Source of the DNA: Gymnodinialimonas ceratoperidinii
GTDB taxonomy: Bacteria > Pseudomonadota > Alphaproteobacteria > Rhodobacterales > Rhodobacteraceae
Reading direction: 5' to 3'
Assembly: GCF_019297855.1 (NCBI RefSeq)
Contig: NZ_CP079194.1
Span: 1,351,501-1,415,500 of the forward strand
DNA: 64,000 nt
In this document: piece after piece, positions 1-8,382 of the stretch
Layout: every line of letters starts with the position of its first letter
How positions within the stretch are numbered: the stretch's first letter is position 1
Made by a program: the position numbers and the translations under genes
The notes under the pieces: generated by a model
The model's database searches: none
What the model was told of the DNA's origin: nothing
Seen by the model: only the letters and a program-made list of their open reading frames with translations

Positions 1-634
1 GGTGACGGATGTCGTCTCGGTCTCGGCCTGCGGCTCGTTTCGCGAGGAGATGGCACCGGGCGATTTCGTCATCGTGGATCCATTCATCGACCGGACCTTT
101 GCGCGGGAGAAGAGCTTCTTCGGCTCGGGCTGCGTCGCCCATGTCTCACTGGCGGAGCCTGTCTGTCCGGAGTTGTCCACCACGGCGCGCGCGGCGGCGG
201 AAGCGGCGGGCGTGCGGGTCCATGACTGCGGCACCTACCTCGCGATGGAAGGACCGCAGTTCTCGACGCTGGCCGAGAGCCGGATGTACCGGGCGTGGGG
301 CTGCGACGTAATCGGGATGACCAACATGCCCGAGGCCAAACTCGCGCGGGAAGCCGAGCTTTGCTATGCCTCGGTCGCGATGATCACCGACTATGACAGC
401 TGGCATCCCGAGCACGGGGCGGTGGAGATCACGCAGATCATCGAGACCTTGAAAGGCAATGCGGAAGCCGCGCGCAGCATGGTCACGGGGATTGCGCGGG
501 CGCTGTCGGAGAAGCCCTCCTGCGAGGCAGGATGCGACCGGGCGCTGGAGCACGCGGTGATGACAGCGCCAGAGAAGCGAGACCCACAGGTCGCGGCAAA
601 GCTGGACGCGGTCGCGGGGCGGGTGTTGCAATAA
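1..634 (+). CDS. mtnP: S-methyl-5'-thioadenosine phosphorylase, 3' part (5' end outside the window)
   Basis: Cleaves methylthioadenosine with phosphate to adenine and methylthioribose-1-phosphate in methionine salvage (family knowledge). The frame is open from the first bases of the window, so the N-terminus is missing; about 210 residues remain. Seen: the early block SVSACGSFREEMAPGDFVIV followed by a predicted FIDRT, a central CGTYLAMEGPQFST stretch, and GMTNMPEAKLAREAELCYAS then TDYD, which are the hallmarks of the MTAP/purine nucleoside phosphorylase family. The C-terminal tail after TDYD is long, as usual for bacterial MTAP. It is followed 60 bases later by an exporter gene on the same strand, with no obvious functional tie. 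Confidence 0.93.
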   Translation, partial: VTDVVSVSACGSFREEMAPGDFVIVDPFIDRTFAREKSFFGSGCVAHVSLAEPVCPELSTTARAAAEAAGVRVHDCGTYLAMEGPQFSTLAESRMYRAWGCDVIGMTNMPEAKLAREAELCYASVAMITDYDSWHPEHGAVEITQIIETLKGNAEAARSMVTGIARALSEKPSCEAGCDRALEHAVMTAPEKRDPQVAAKLDAVAGRVLQ

Positions 635-694
635 TCGTTGACAGGGGCGGCGCGCTGGGGATGGCTCGGCGTGGCGCACCTTCGGAGGATCACG

Positions 695-1320
695 ATGCCC
701 TTGGACACCTGGCTCACCTTTGTGGCGGCGACCGCCGTGCTATTGCTGATCCCCGGCCCCACGATCCTCTTGGTGCTGAGTTACGCGATCAGCCAGGGCC
801 GGCGGGTCGCGGTCTCCACCGCGGCGGGCGTGGCGGTGGGTGATCTGGTGGCGATGACGGCCTCGCTGGCCGGGCTGGGCGCGCTGGTGATGGCATCGGC
901 CACCTTGTTCATGGTGCTGAAATGGGTCGGCGCGGTCTATCTTGTCTACCTCGGGGTGAAGATGATCGCGGGGTCGCGCGCGGCGCGGCTCTCGCTTCCC
1001 GAAAAACCGACGCGATCTCGACCCGGCGCACGTTCACCCATGCGGCAGCGGTCACGGCGCTGAACCCCAAGTCCATTGCCTTCTTCATCGCTTTCGTACC
1101 GCAGTTCATCCGCACCGACGCTCCGCTGCTGCCGCAATTCGCGATCCTCATAGGCACCTTCGTGAGCATGGCGGCGCTCAACGCGCTGGCCTATGCGCTG
1201 CTCGCCGGAGGATTGCGCGACCGGCTGGCACGGCCCGGCGTGATTGCATGGCTCACGCGGGCGGGCGGCGCGACGCTGATCGCCATGGGCGTGCTGACGG
1301 CCACGTTGCGGCGCGGCTAG
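695..1320 (+). pseudogene. LysE/RhtB-family amino-acid exporter, interrupted by a -1 frameshift
   Basis: The start is the ATG at 695, six bases after GGAGG at 684-688. The first frame runs through LLLIPGPTILLVLSYAISQG, a hallmark of LysE/RhtB exporters, and several membrane helices, but leaves the family after LPEK and stops at 1063. The rest of the family (ISTRRTFTHAAAVTALNPKS, then two more helices) continues in the next frame to the stop at 1318-1320. The junction is a run of five A at 1002-1006; a sixth A would restore PEKTDAISTRR and one continuous protein of about 208 residues, the normal family length. So this is a one-base deletion in a homopolymer: a true pseudogene, a sequencing error or, less likely, slippage. 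The stop overlaps the stop of the convergent argP in a shared CTAG. Confidence 0.85.
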
Positions 1321-2186
1321 AGGTCATCGAGGCGAACCGCCCGCATCGCGCGGGTAAGCGGGGCGAGCGCAGGCGCGGTCAGGCGATTGACGTGCCAGAA
1401 CAGCGGCGTTGCGAAGGTCAACGTGGGGTCGAGGTCCACCAAGCTGCCGTCCGCCAAGGCCTCGCGCACCAGAGGCGTGGGGTTGAGACCCCAGCCGATG
1501 CCAAGCTGCGCGGCCTCCACGAACGCTTGCGTGTTGGCCATGTAGTGGGTGGGCATCGGCACGGTGACACCCAACTTGCGGGTCACCCAGTCGCGTTGCA
1601 GCTTGTCCTTCGTGTCGAACGTCAGGACCGGCGCCTGCGAGATGGCCTCGGCACTGACGCCGTCCGGAAAATAGCGGTCGACAAAGGCGGGGCTGGCGCA
1701 GGCGATGTAGTGAAGGCTGCCGAGGGGGTAGCAGTCGCAACCTTGCAGCGCCTGCGGTCGCGACGAGATCGCGGCGGAGACCTGACCGCGCTTGAGCCAG
1801 ACATCGGAGTGATCCTGATCGTCGAGAACCAGATCGTAGAAAAACCCGTCGAGCGGCGCGAGGACCGGGAGCAGCCACGCCGCGAGGCTGTCGGCGTTGG
1901 TGGCGATGCGGACCGGCGCACGGGTGTCACTGTCCCGGCCCAGATCGCGGGCGAGCGTCGTCTCGAGCAGGTGCATCTGATCACGGTGGCGCAACAGCTT
2001 CTCGGCCGCAGGCGTGGCGCGGCAGGGCTGGCCGCGTTCAACGAGGATCATGCCAAGGCGGTCTTCAAGCTGCTTGATCCGCTGCGAGATCGCCGAGGGC
2101 GTTACGGCGAGTTGCGCGGCTGCAGAGTCGAAACTGCCGAGACGCACCACGGCGTAGAGTGCTTCAAGCTGAGGGTGTTCGAACAT
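1317..2186 (-). CDS. argP: LysR-family transcriptional regulator, ArgP (IciA) type
   Basis: Regulator of the divergent lysine/arginine exporter gene. The chosen start gives MFEHPQLEALYAVVRLGSFD, the standard ArgP N-terminus with the winged helix-turn-helix AAAQLAVTPSAISQRIKQLE at about residues 20-40; an in-frame upstream extension lacks family features. Length 289 residues, normal for LysR proteins, with a two-lobed effector domain from about residue 90. In enterobacteria ArgP activates argO when arginine or its analogue canavanine is abundant and lysine counteracts it; that is family knowledge. The 90-base gap to argO must hold both promoters. The 3' end shares CTAG with the broken LysE gene. 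Confidence 0.88.
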   Translation of the reverse strand: MFEHPQLEALYAVVRLGSFDSAAAQLAVTPSAISQRIKQLEDRLGMILVERGQPCRATPAAEKLLRHRDQMHLLETTLARDLGRDSDTRAPVRIATNADSLAAWLLPVLAPLDGFFYDLVLDDQDHSDVWLKRGQVSAAISSRPQALQGCDCYPLGSLHYIACASPAFVDRYFPDGVSAEAISQAPVLTFDTKDKLQRDWVTRKLGVTVPMPTHYMANTQAFVEAAQLGIGWGLNPTPLVREALADGSLVDLDPTLTFATPLFWHVNRLTAPALAPLTRAMRAVRLDDL

Positions 2187-2276
2187 TAATTTCTCTAATG
2201 CAGCGTTAGCTATTGCGATTTGCCTAATGTGTCGTGCCGCCGTAGATCGGGCAAGGTCAATGCACGGAGCTCCCTC

Positions 2277-2885
2277 ATGAACGCTTTTCTGGTCGGATTT
2301 GGTGTCAGCATCTCGCTGATCCTTGCCATTGGTGCGCAGAACGCTTTCGTTCTGCGGCAAGGCCTGCAGCGCCAGCATGTGGCTTTGGTCGTGACGATCT
2401 GCGCTTTGACCGACGCCTTGCTGATCGGGGTCGGGGTCTTCAGCATCGGCTGGATGACGTCCGAGGCCGCGTGGTTGGGCGACGCGCTCCTCTATGGCGG
2501 GGCGGCCTTCCTGATCTTCTATGGCGCCAAGTCATTCCATTCCGCATGGACCGGATCGGGTGCGTTGAAGGCAGCGGGCGAGGTTGTCCAGAGCTGGCAG
2601 ACGGCGGCACTGACCTGCATCGCCGTGACCTGGCTCAATCCGCATATGTACCTCGACACGGTGGTGCTGGTCGGCTCGGTCTCGGCGCAATATCCCGATG
2701 CGAAGCTGACCTTCTGGCTCGGTGCCGTGCTGGCCTCTTTCACCTTCTTCGTGAGCCTCGGCTTCGGCGCGCGGCTGCTTGCGCCGGTCTTCGCCACGCG
2801 CCGGGCGTGGATCGTGCTCGACATCTTCGTGGGCGCGCTCATGTGGGCGATTGCCGCGAAACTGCTGCTCAGTTCTGGCGCTTGA
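2277..2885 (+). CDS. argO: LysE/ArgO-family basic amino-acid exporter
   Basis: A 202-residue inner-membrane exporter, about six helices. ATG at 2277 is preceded by GGAG at about 2266; upstream in-frame codons are not family-like. Seen: N-terminal GFGVSISLILAIGAQNAFVL, LRQGLQRQHV, and the mid-protein TWLNPHMYLDTVVLVGS, all typical of LysE/ArgO (arginine/lysine efflux). It is divergent from argP, the classical arrangement, so regulation by ArgP is likely. The last 17 bases overlap the end of ptsP on the other strand. It is the intact paralogue of the frameshifted exporter at 695-1320, although the two belong to different LysE subfamilies. Confidence 0.9.
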   Translation: MNAFLVGFGVSISLILAIGAQNAFVLRQGLQRQHVALVVTICALTDALLIGVGVFSIGWMTSEAAWLGDALLYGGAAFLIFYGAKSFHSAWTGSGALKAAGEVVQSWQTAALTCIAVTWLNPHMYLDTVVLVGSVSAQYPDAKLTFWLGAVLASFTFFVSLGFGARLLAPVFATRRAWIVLDIFVGALMWAIAAKLLLSSGA

Positions 2886-5112
2886 GCCAGTCCATCACCG
2901 CGCCGCGCACCGATTGCGCGCCGGAGCCGCGCGCCTCGGTGATGACCGAGCGGGCCTCGCGCAGGTCCACCCGTCGCAGAAGCGACTTCACCGGGCCGAT
3001 GGAAGCGGGCCGCATCGAGAGGTTGCGAAGGCCCATGGCGGCGAAACAGACCGCCTCCACTGGACGACCGGCATCCTCGCCGCAGAAGCTCAGCGACGTG
3101 TCAGCTTCTGAGCAACGGTGCACGATCTGCTCCAGAAAGGTAAGGAACGACACGTTGAGCGTGTCGTAGCGCCGGCGCACCCGTTCATTCTCGCGGTCGG
3201 CGGCGAAGAAGAACTGCTTCAGATCGTTGCCGCCGATGGAGATGAAATCCGCCATTTCGAAGAACTGATGCGGGGCGAAGGCCAACGAAGGCGTCTCCAG
3301 CATCGCACCGACCTCGAGCTTGCAGGGCAGGACGTGGCCGAGCGAGGCCTCGCGGTCCATCTCGCGCATCAGGTGATCGCGCGCGGCGGTGAATTCGTCG
3401 AATTGCGCGATGAAGGGGAACATGACCGAGAGCGGACGGCCGTTGGCGGCGCGGATCAGCGCCTGCAGCTGCATCCGCATGACGCCGGGTTTGTCGAGGC
3501 CCACGCGGATCGCGCGCCAGCCGAGTGCGGGGTTCGGCTCGTCCTGGGGCTTCATGTAGGGCAGCACCTTGTCGGAGCCGATGTCGAGGGTCCGGAAGAC
3601 TACTTTCTTGTCGCCCGCCGCATCCATCACCTTGGCGTAGAGCTGCGCCAGCTCGCCCCGGCGCGGCACCCGGGCGCGGGTGAGGAACTGCAACTCGGTG
3701 CGGAAAAGGCCCACACCCTCGGCGCCCGAGGAGGGCAGGGAGGGCAGGTCGGCCATCAGGCCCGCGTTCATCTGCAACGACACGGTGGTGCCGCAGAGCG
3801 AGGTGGCGGGCTTGTCGCGGATCGAGGCGTAGCGCTCCTGCGCCTCGGCCTGCATCGCCAGCTTGTCGCGGAAGGCGGAAGCGACGGTATCCTCGGGGCG
3901 CAGGTGGACGATGCCTTGGTCGCCGTCGACGAGGATCGGGTCGCCGTTCAACGCCTCGGTGGTGATGCGCCGCGCATGGATCACCAGCGGGATCGCCAGC
4001 GCGCGGGCCACGATCGCGGCGTGGGAGCCGACGGAGCCTTCCTCCAGCACCACGCCGCGCAGGCTGCGGCCGTAATCCAGAAGTTCGCCGGGGCCGATGT
4101 TGCGGGCCACGAGAACCGGATCGTGGGGCATCTCGGCGCCGGTGTCATTGCCCTGTCCGGTCAATTGCCGCAGCAGGCGGTTGGAGAGATCGTCGAGATC
4201 GTGCAACCGCTCGCGCAGGTAGGCGTCTGGAACCGTTTCCAGCCGCGCGCGGGCCGAAGATTGCTCCTTCTCGACGGCAGCCTCGGCGGAGAGGCCGCGC
4301 TCGATATCCTCTTCCATCCGCCGCATCCAGCCGCGCGAGCGGGCAAACATGCGATAGGCTTCCAGAACCTCGGCCTGATCCTTGTCTCCCTTGCCGACAT
4401 CGGTCAGCATCTGGTCGATATCGGTCCGCAGTTTCTCGACCGCCTCGTTCAGGCGCTGCTTCTCGACATCGGGATCGTCGGCCACCGGGTTGGTCACCAC
4501 CACGCGCGGCTCGTGCAGCCAGACATGGCCCATTGCCGCGCCTTCCTGCGCCGTGCCGCCCTTGAACATGACCTGGTTGGTATGTCGCGCCGAAAGCGCA
4601 GCACCTTCACCGACGAAGGCACCAAGCTCGGTCATTTCAGCCAGCACCATGGCCACGACTTCGACGGCGTAGACCTCATCCTCGGAGTATTCGCGCTCGT
4701 CCTTGGATTGCACGACGAGAACGCCCAGACGCTCTCCCAACCGCTGGATCGGCACGCCGAGGAAGGAGGAATAGGCCTCTTCCCCGGTTTCGGCCATGTA
4801 GCGAAAACCACGCTCGGCCGGGGCGTTGGCGGTATTGATCGGGCGCGCGCGCCTTGCGACGCGGCCCACGAGACCCTCGCCGATGCGCATCCGGGTAACG
4901 TGGACGGCCTCGGCGGAGAGACCTTGGGTGGCGCAAAGCTCCAACGTCTCGGAATCGCGCAGGAGGTAGATGGAACAGACCTCCGTGCCCATGGAATCGG
5001 CGATCAGATGGGTGATCCGGTCAAGACGCTCCTGCCCCTCGGCGGCCTCGGCCATGACGGCCTGCAAACGCGACAGGAGCTTGCGACTTTCTGTTTCTGA
5101 GTCTTGCGTCAT
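2869..5112 (-). CDS. ptsP: Phosphoenolpyruvate-protein phosphotransferase of the nitrogen PTS (EI-Ntr)
   Basis: Takes phosphate from PEP and passes it to NPr, the first step of the regulatory PTS-Ntr. Length 747 residues from MTQDSETESR, a start matching the family. Domains: GAF sensor at about 20-160 (THLIADSMGTEVCSIYLLRD), then the EI N-terminal domain with the phosphorylated His near residue 363 in EGSVGSHAAIVARALA, then the PEP-binding TIM barrel ending with LSFCGEDAGRP, which holds the catalytic Cys near residue 680. All key residues are present. In proteobacteria the GAF domain senses glutamine or 2-oxoglutarate (known). A copy of the interspersed GTGAAG repeat lies upstream in the divergent gap. 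Confidence 0.95.
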   Translation of the reverse strand: MTQDSETESRKLLSRLQAVMAEAAEGQERLDRITHLIADSMGTEVCSIYLLRDSETLELCATQGLSAEAVHVTRMRIGEGLVGRVARRARPINTANAPAERGFRYMAETGEEAYSSFLGVPIQRLGERLGVLVVQSKDEREYSEDEVYAVEVVAMVLAEMTELGAFVGEGAALSARHTNQVMFKGGTAQEGAAMGHVWLHEPRVVVTNPVADDPDVEKQRLNEAVEKLRTDIDQMLTDVGKGDKDQAEVLEAYRMFARSRGWMRRMEEDIERGLSAEAAVEKEQSSARARLETVPDAYLRERLHDLDDLSNRLLRQLTGQGNDTGAEMPHDPVLVARNIGPGELLDYGRSLRGVVLEEGSVGSHAAIVARALAIPLVIHARRITTEALNGDPILVDGDQGIVHLRPEDTVASAFRDKLAMQAEAQERYASIRDKPATSLCGTTVSLQMNAGLMADLPSLPSSGAEGVGLFRTELQFLTRARVPRRGELAQLYAKVMDAAGDKKVVFRTLDIGSDKVLPYMKPQDEPNPALGWRAIRVGLDKPGVMRMQLQALIRAANGRPLSVMFPFIAQFDEFTAARDHLMREMDREASLGHVLPCKLEVGAMLETPSLAFAPHQFFEMADFISIGGNDLKQFFFAADRENERVRRRYDTLNVSFLTFLEQIVHRCSEADTSLSFCGEDAGRPVEAVCFAAMGLRNLSMRPASIGPVKSLLRRVDLREARSVITEARGSGAQSVRGAVMDWLKRQN

Positions 5113-5244
5113 TCGTCCCCGCATTGGCAGCGTGCTGCCGCCCACCCACAAGATGTAGCGCGTGCAGGGTTTGTTCGGCAATGCTGCTGTGGGCATTGTT
5201 TGCGATAACCGCGCAAGCCCCGTGGGAGAAGAGCGGTTACTTCC

Positions 5245-5264
5245 GTATTTTAGAAAAGGTGAAG
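5245..5264 (+). repeat. Interspersed intergenic repeat, copy D
   Basis: GTATTTTAGAAAAGGTGAAG lies in the 238-base gap between divergent ptsP and the ThDP enzyme gene. It matches copies C (16656-16723) and E (56420-56439) over 20 bases with few differences. A G-rich stretch with a short inverted repeat (GCGGGGGCGCTGGCCCGC region, 5265-5285) follows it. Known or inferred function: none; it looks like a Rhodobacterales extragenic repeat. Confidence 0.6.
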
Positions 5265-5350
5265 CGGGGCGGGGGCGCTGGCCCGCAAGGGTGTGGAGCA
5301 CCTGCGAAAATCGGTGTAGGGCCGGGTGAGGCAACACGGGGGGCAACGCG

Positions 5351-6964
5351 ATGGCGGTAGAGATGCGGGCAGCGGACGCGGTAGCGGCGCGATTGTACGA
5401 GGCCGGGTGCCGGCATGCTTTCGGAATGCCCGGCGGCGAGGTGCTGACGCTGGTCGACGCGCTGGAGAAGGCGGGGATCGCGGTCCATCTGGTGAAACAC
5501 GAGAATGCGGGCGGCTTTATTGGCGAAGGCGTGCATCACGTGGACGGCGCGCCGGTGATCCTGCTGGCCACGGTGGGACCGGGTTTGCTGAACGCGGTCA
5601 ATGTCGTGGCCAATGCGGAGCAGGACCGGGTGCCGATGGTGGTGCTGACCGGCTGCCTCGATCCCGACGAGGCGCTGACCTACACCCATCAGGTGCTCGA
5701 CCACCGCGCGGTGCTGGAGCCTGTGACCAAGGCCACCTTCACCCTGACCGCCGCCGAGGCCGACACGATTGCCGACAAGGCGGTGGCCATCGCAACCGAG
5801 CGCCGCGCCGGGCCGGTGTTGATCGATGTGCCGATCTCGGTCGCGGATGCGCCCTGCGCGCAGAAGGGGCGGCGGCGGGCGGAAGCGGCGAAGGTAGCGC
5901 CCTTCGGGAGCGATCTGGCGCGCGCCGTCACGTGGTTGGAAGAGGCCGCGCGGCCGGTGATCATCGCGGGGCTCGACGTGCTGGCCGATGATGCCGCGGC
6001 GGCGTTGCGGGCCTTCGCAGAGGCGCGCGGCATTCCGGTGATCACGACATACAAGGCCAAGGGCGTGCTGCCCGAGGATCACCCGCTGGCCATGGGCGGG
6101 GCGGGGTTGTCTCCGCTGGCCGATATCCACCTGCTGCCGCTGGTGCGGCAGGCGGACCTAATCCTGTGCCTAGGCTATGATCCGATCGAGATGCGGCCCG
6201 GCTGGCGTGAGGTCTGGGATCCGGCAAAGCAGCGGGTCATCGACATTCAAGCCGTTCCGAACCGGCACTACATGCATCAGGCGGGCTTGAGCTTCACCTG
6301 CGACATCGGCGCGGGCATCGGCGCGCTCACGGCGGCCCGCCCGCGCGAGGTTTGGGCCGATGGCGAACCGGGCGCCACCAAGGCGGCGCTGGGGCGTGCC
6401 TTCCCGCAGGATGACGCCTGGGGTCCCGCGGGGGTGATCGCTGGAGCCCGCGCCGCGCTGCCCGCCAACACGCGCGTGGCCGTGGACAGCGGCGCGCACC
6501 GGATCCTGTTGAGCCAGATGTGGCAGTGCCCGATGCCGCGCACCTTGATCCAGTCGACCGGGCTTTGCACCATGGGCTGCGCCGTGCCGATGGCCATGGG
6601 GTTGGCGCTGGCGGACCCGGACAGTCCGGCCGTCGGCTTTGCCGGCGATGGCGGTTTCCTCATGGTTGCCGGAGAGTTGACGACGGCCGCCGACATGGGT
6701 TTGAAACCGATCATCATCGTGCTGGTGGACGCCTCCCTTTCGCTCATCGAGTTGAAGCAGCGGCAGCGCCAGCTGAAGAACGCGGCGGTGGATTACCCGG
6801 CTCGACACGACGTGGCAGCCATGGCGCGGGCCATGGGCGGGGCGGGCACGCAGGTGCGCAACCGGGCGGAATTGCGCGCGGCCATCGAGGCGGCCTTGCA
6901 GGCAGACACTTTCACCGTCATCGCCGCTGAAATCGACCGAGGAGGATATGATGACCGCATCTGA
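5351..6964 (+). CDS. Thiamine diphosphate-dependent enzyme of the acetolactate synthase/2-oxo acid decarboxylase superfamily
   Basis: Cytoplasmic ThDP enzyme of 537 residues with the usual three domains: PYR (about 1-170), central (190-320) and PP (370-530). The cofactor-activating Glu is E51 in LVKHENAGGFIGEG. The ThDP/Mg motif begins GDG at 432-434; at its far end the usual NN is VD (D460 in IIIVLVDASLSLIELKQRQR), so an Asp probably replaces the Asn metal ligand. This variant occurs in a subfamily of acetolactate-synthase-like proteins, as far as I recall, so it need not mean inactivity. It overlaps the next gene, a CoA-transferase, by 14 bases, which implies a joint pathway. It lacks features of oxalyl-CoA decarboxylase, so the substrate is unknown. 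Confidence 0.8.
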   Translation: MAVEMRAADAVAARLYEAGCRHAFGMPGGEVLTLVDALEKAGIAVHLVKHENAGGFIGEGVHHVDGAPVILLATVGPGLLNAVNVVANAEQDRVPMVVLTGCLDPDEALTYTHQVLDHRAVLEPVTKATFTLTAAEADTIADKAVAIATERRAGPVLIDVPISVADAPCAQKGRRRAEAAKVAPFGSDLARAVTWLEEAARPVIIAGLDVLADDAAAALRAFAEARGIPVITTYKAKGVLPEDHPLAMGGAGLSPLADIHLLPLVRQADLILCLGYDPIEMRPGWREVWDPAKQRVIDIQAVPNRHYMHQAGLSFTCDIGAGIGALTAARPREVWADGEPGATKAALGRAFPQDDAWGPAGVIAGARAALPANTRVAVDSGAHRILLSQMWQCPMPRTLIQSTGLCTMGCAVPMAMGLALADPDSPAVGFAGDGGFLMVAGELTTAADMGLKPIIIVLVDASLSLIELKQRQRQLKNAAVDYPARHDVAAMARAMGGAGTQVRNRAELRAAIEAALQADTFTVIAAEIDRGGYDDRI

Positions 6965-8180
6965 GCAATCGCAGGCAGCAAGCGCCGGCAAGGGGCCCCT
7001 CGACGGGGTGGTGGTGCTCGACCTCTCGCGCATTCTGGCGGGGCCGACCTGCACGCAGGTTCTGGGAGATCTCGGCGCCACGATCATCAAGATCGAGCAC
7101 CCGGAGCGGGGCGATGATACGCGAACCTGGGGGCCGCCCTTTGCCTTGGGCGAGGACGGCGAGGCCACGGATCTGTCGAGCTATTTCATGTGCGCCAACC
7201 GCAACAAGCTCTCGGTCGCCGTGGACATCGCGACACCCGAGGGGCAGGAGACGATCCAACAGATCGCGGCGCGGGCGGATATCCTGATCGAGAATTTCAA
7301 ACCCGGCGGGTTGGAGAAATACGGGCTCGATCACCGCACCGTGCTCGCGACGTACCAACAGCTTATCTATTGCTCGATCTCAGGCTTCGGGCACACCGGG
7401 CCGAACCGGGAGAAGCCGGGCTATGACCTGATGGCGCAGGGCTATTCCGGCATCATGTCCCTGACCGGGGAGGCGGACGGCGCGCCGGTGAAAGTCGCCG
7501 TGGGCATCGCCGACGTGATGACCGGCATGTATGCCAGCGTCGGCATCCTCGCGGCGCTGCGGCACCGCGACCAAACCGGGGAGGGGCAGCACGTGGACCT
7601 CTCGCTCGTGGATGCGTCGCTGGCGTGGATGATCAACGAAGGCGTGGCTCATCTGACCACTGGCAAACCGCGTCCGCGCCGGGGCCACCAGCACGCGACG
7701 ATCGTGCCGTATCAGACATTCGCCTGCGCCGACGGCTTCGTGCTCGTCGCGGTAGGCAACGACCTGCAATACACACGCTTCTGCGACTTCCTCGGTCGCC
7801 CGGACCTCGCCGACGATCCGCGTTTCGCCACCAACTCGGCGCGCGTGGTGAACCGAGAGGTGCTGATCCCGATGTTGGAAGCGCTGATGACGGAGCACAG
7901 TCAGGCCGAGATCGTGGCAGGGCTTGAAGCGCGCAAGGTGCCCGTCGGGCCGGTCAACACGGTCGAGCAGGCCTTCGCCTCGGACCAGGCGAAAGCGCGC
8001 GAGATGCGGATCGACATGGCGAAAGAGGGGATCGACCGCGGCGCGGTGGAGTTGATCGGCAATCCGCTGAAGTTTTCCGCAACGCCCGTCACCTACCGCC
8101 GCCCGCCGCCGCATCTGGGAGAGGACACCCAGGCGGTTCTGGAATGGCTGGAAGGCAAGCGCGCCGCGCCGGAAGGGTGA
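6951..8180 (+). CDS. CaiB/BaiF (class III) CoA-transferase
   Basis: Moves CoA between acyl-CoA and a free carboxylic acid. Length 409 residues. Of two adjacent ATGs, 6951 is preferred because GGAGG at 6941-6945 lies five bases upstream; 6948 is the alternative. Seen: LDLSRILAGPTCTQVLGDLG at the N-terminus, KIEHPERGDDTRTWGPPF, CANRNKLSVAVDI, and the catalytic Asp near residue 159 in KPGYDLMAQGYSG. The sequence style is close to succinyl-CoA:glutarate (dicarboxylate) CoA-transferases rather than formyl-CoA transferase, an inference from memory. Start overlaps the ThDP enzyme end, so the two are translationally coupled. Confidence 0.9.
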   Translation: MTASEQSQAASAGKGPLDGVVVLDLSRILAGPTCTQVLGDLGATIIKIEHPERGDDTRTWGPPFALGEDGEATDLSSYFMCANRNKLSVAVDIATPEGQETIQQIAARADILIENFKPGGLEKYGLDHRTVLATYQQLIYCSISGFGHTGPNREKPGYDLMAQGYSGIMSLTGEADGAPVKVAVGIADVMTGMYASVGILAALRHRDQTGEGQHVDLSLVDASLAWMINEGVAHLTTGKPRPRRGHQHATIVPYQTFACADGFVLVAVGNDLQYTRFCDFLGRPDLADDPRFATNSARVVNREVLIPMLEALMTEHSQAEIVAGLEARKVPVGPVNTVEQAFASDQAKAREMRIDMAKEGIDRGAVELIGNPLKFSATPVTYRRPPPHLGEDTQAVLEWLEGKRAAPEG

Positions 8181-8382
8181 AGGTCGTCTTGTAAGGTCTT
8201 GAGTTTGGATGAGTTTTCGCGTTCTTCGGGACGGGTTTGACACTCGATTGCGCGCCGCGTCGGCGACCCTCACAGGCTCCTCGCTGCCTCTCACATGTCC
8301 GTCATATGACTGCAAAGTACCTTCGCGCAGGGCCGCCGTTCGGCTACCCCGAGACAGGGACACCAGCAGGATCGGACACGGC

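Noticed and set aside
3118..5100. Long plus-strand ORF of about 660 codons opposite ptsP
   Set aside because: It is a shadow of the real minus-strand ptsP in a GC-rich genome; it has no family features.
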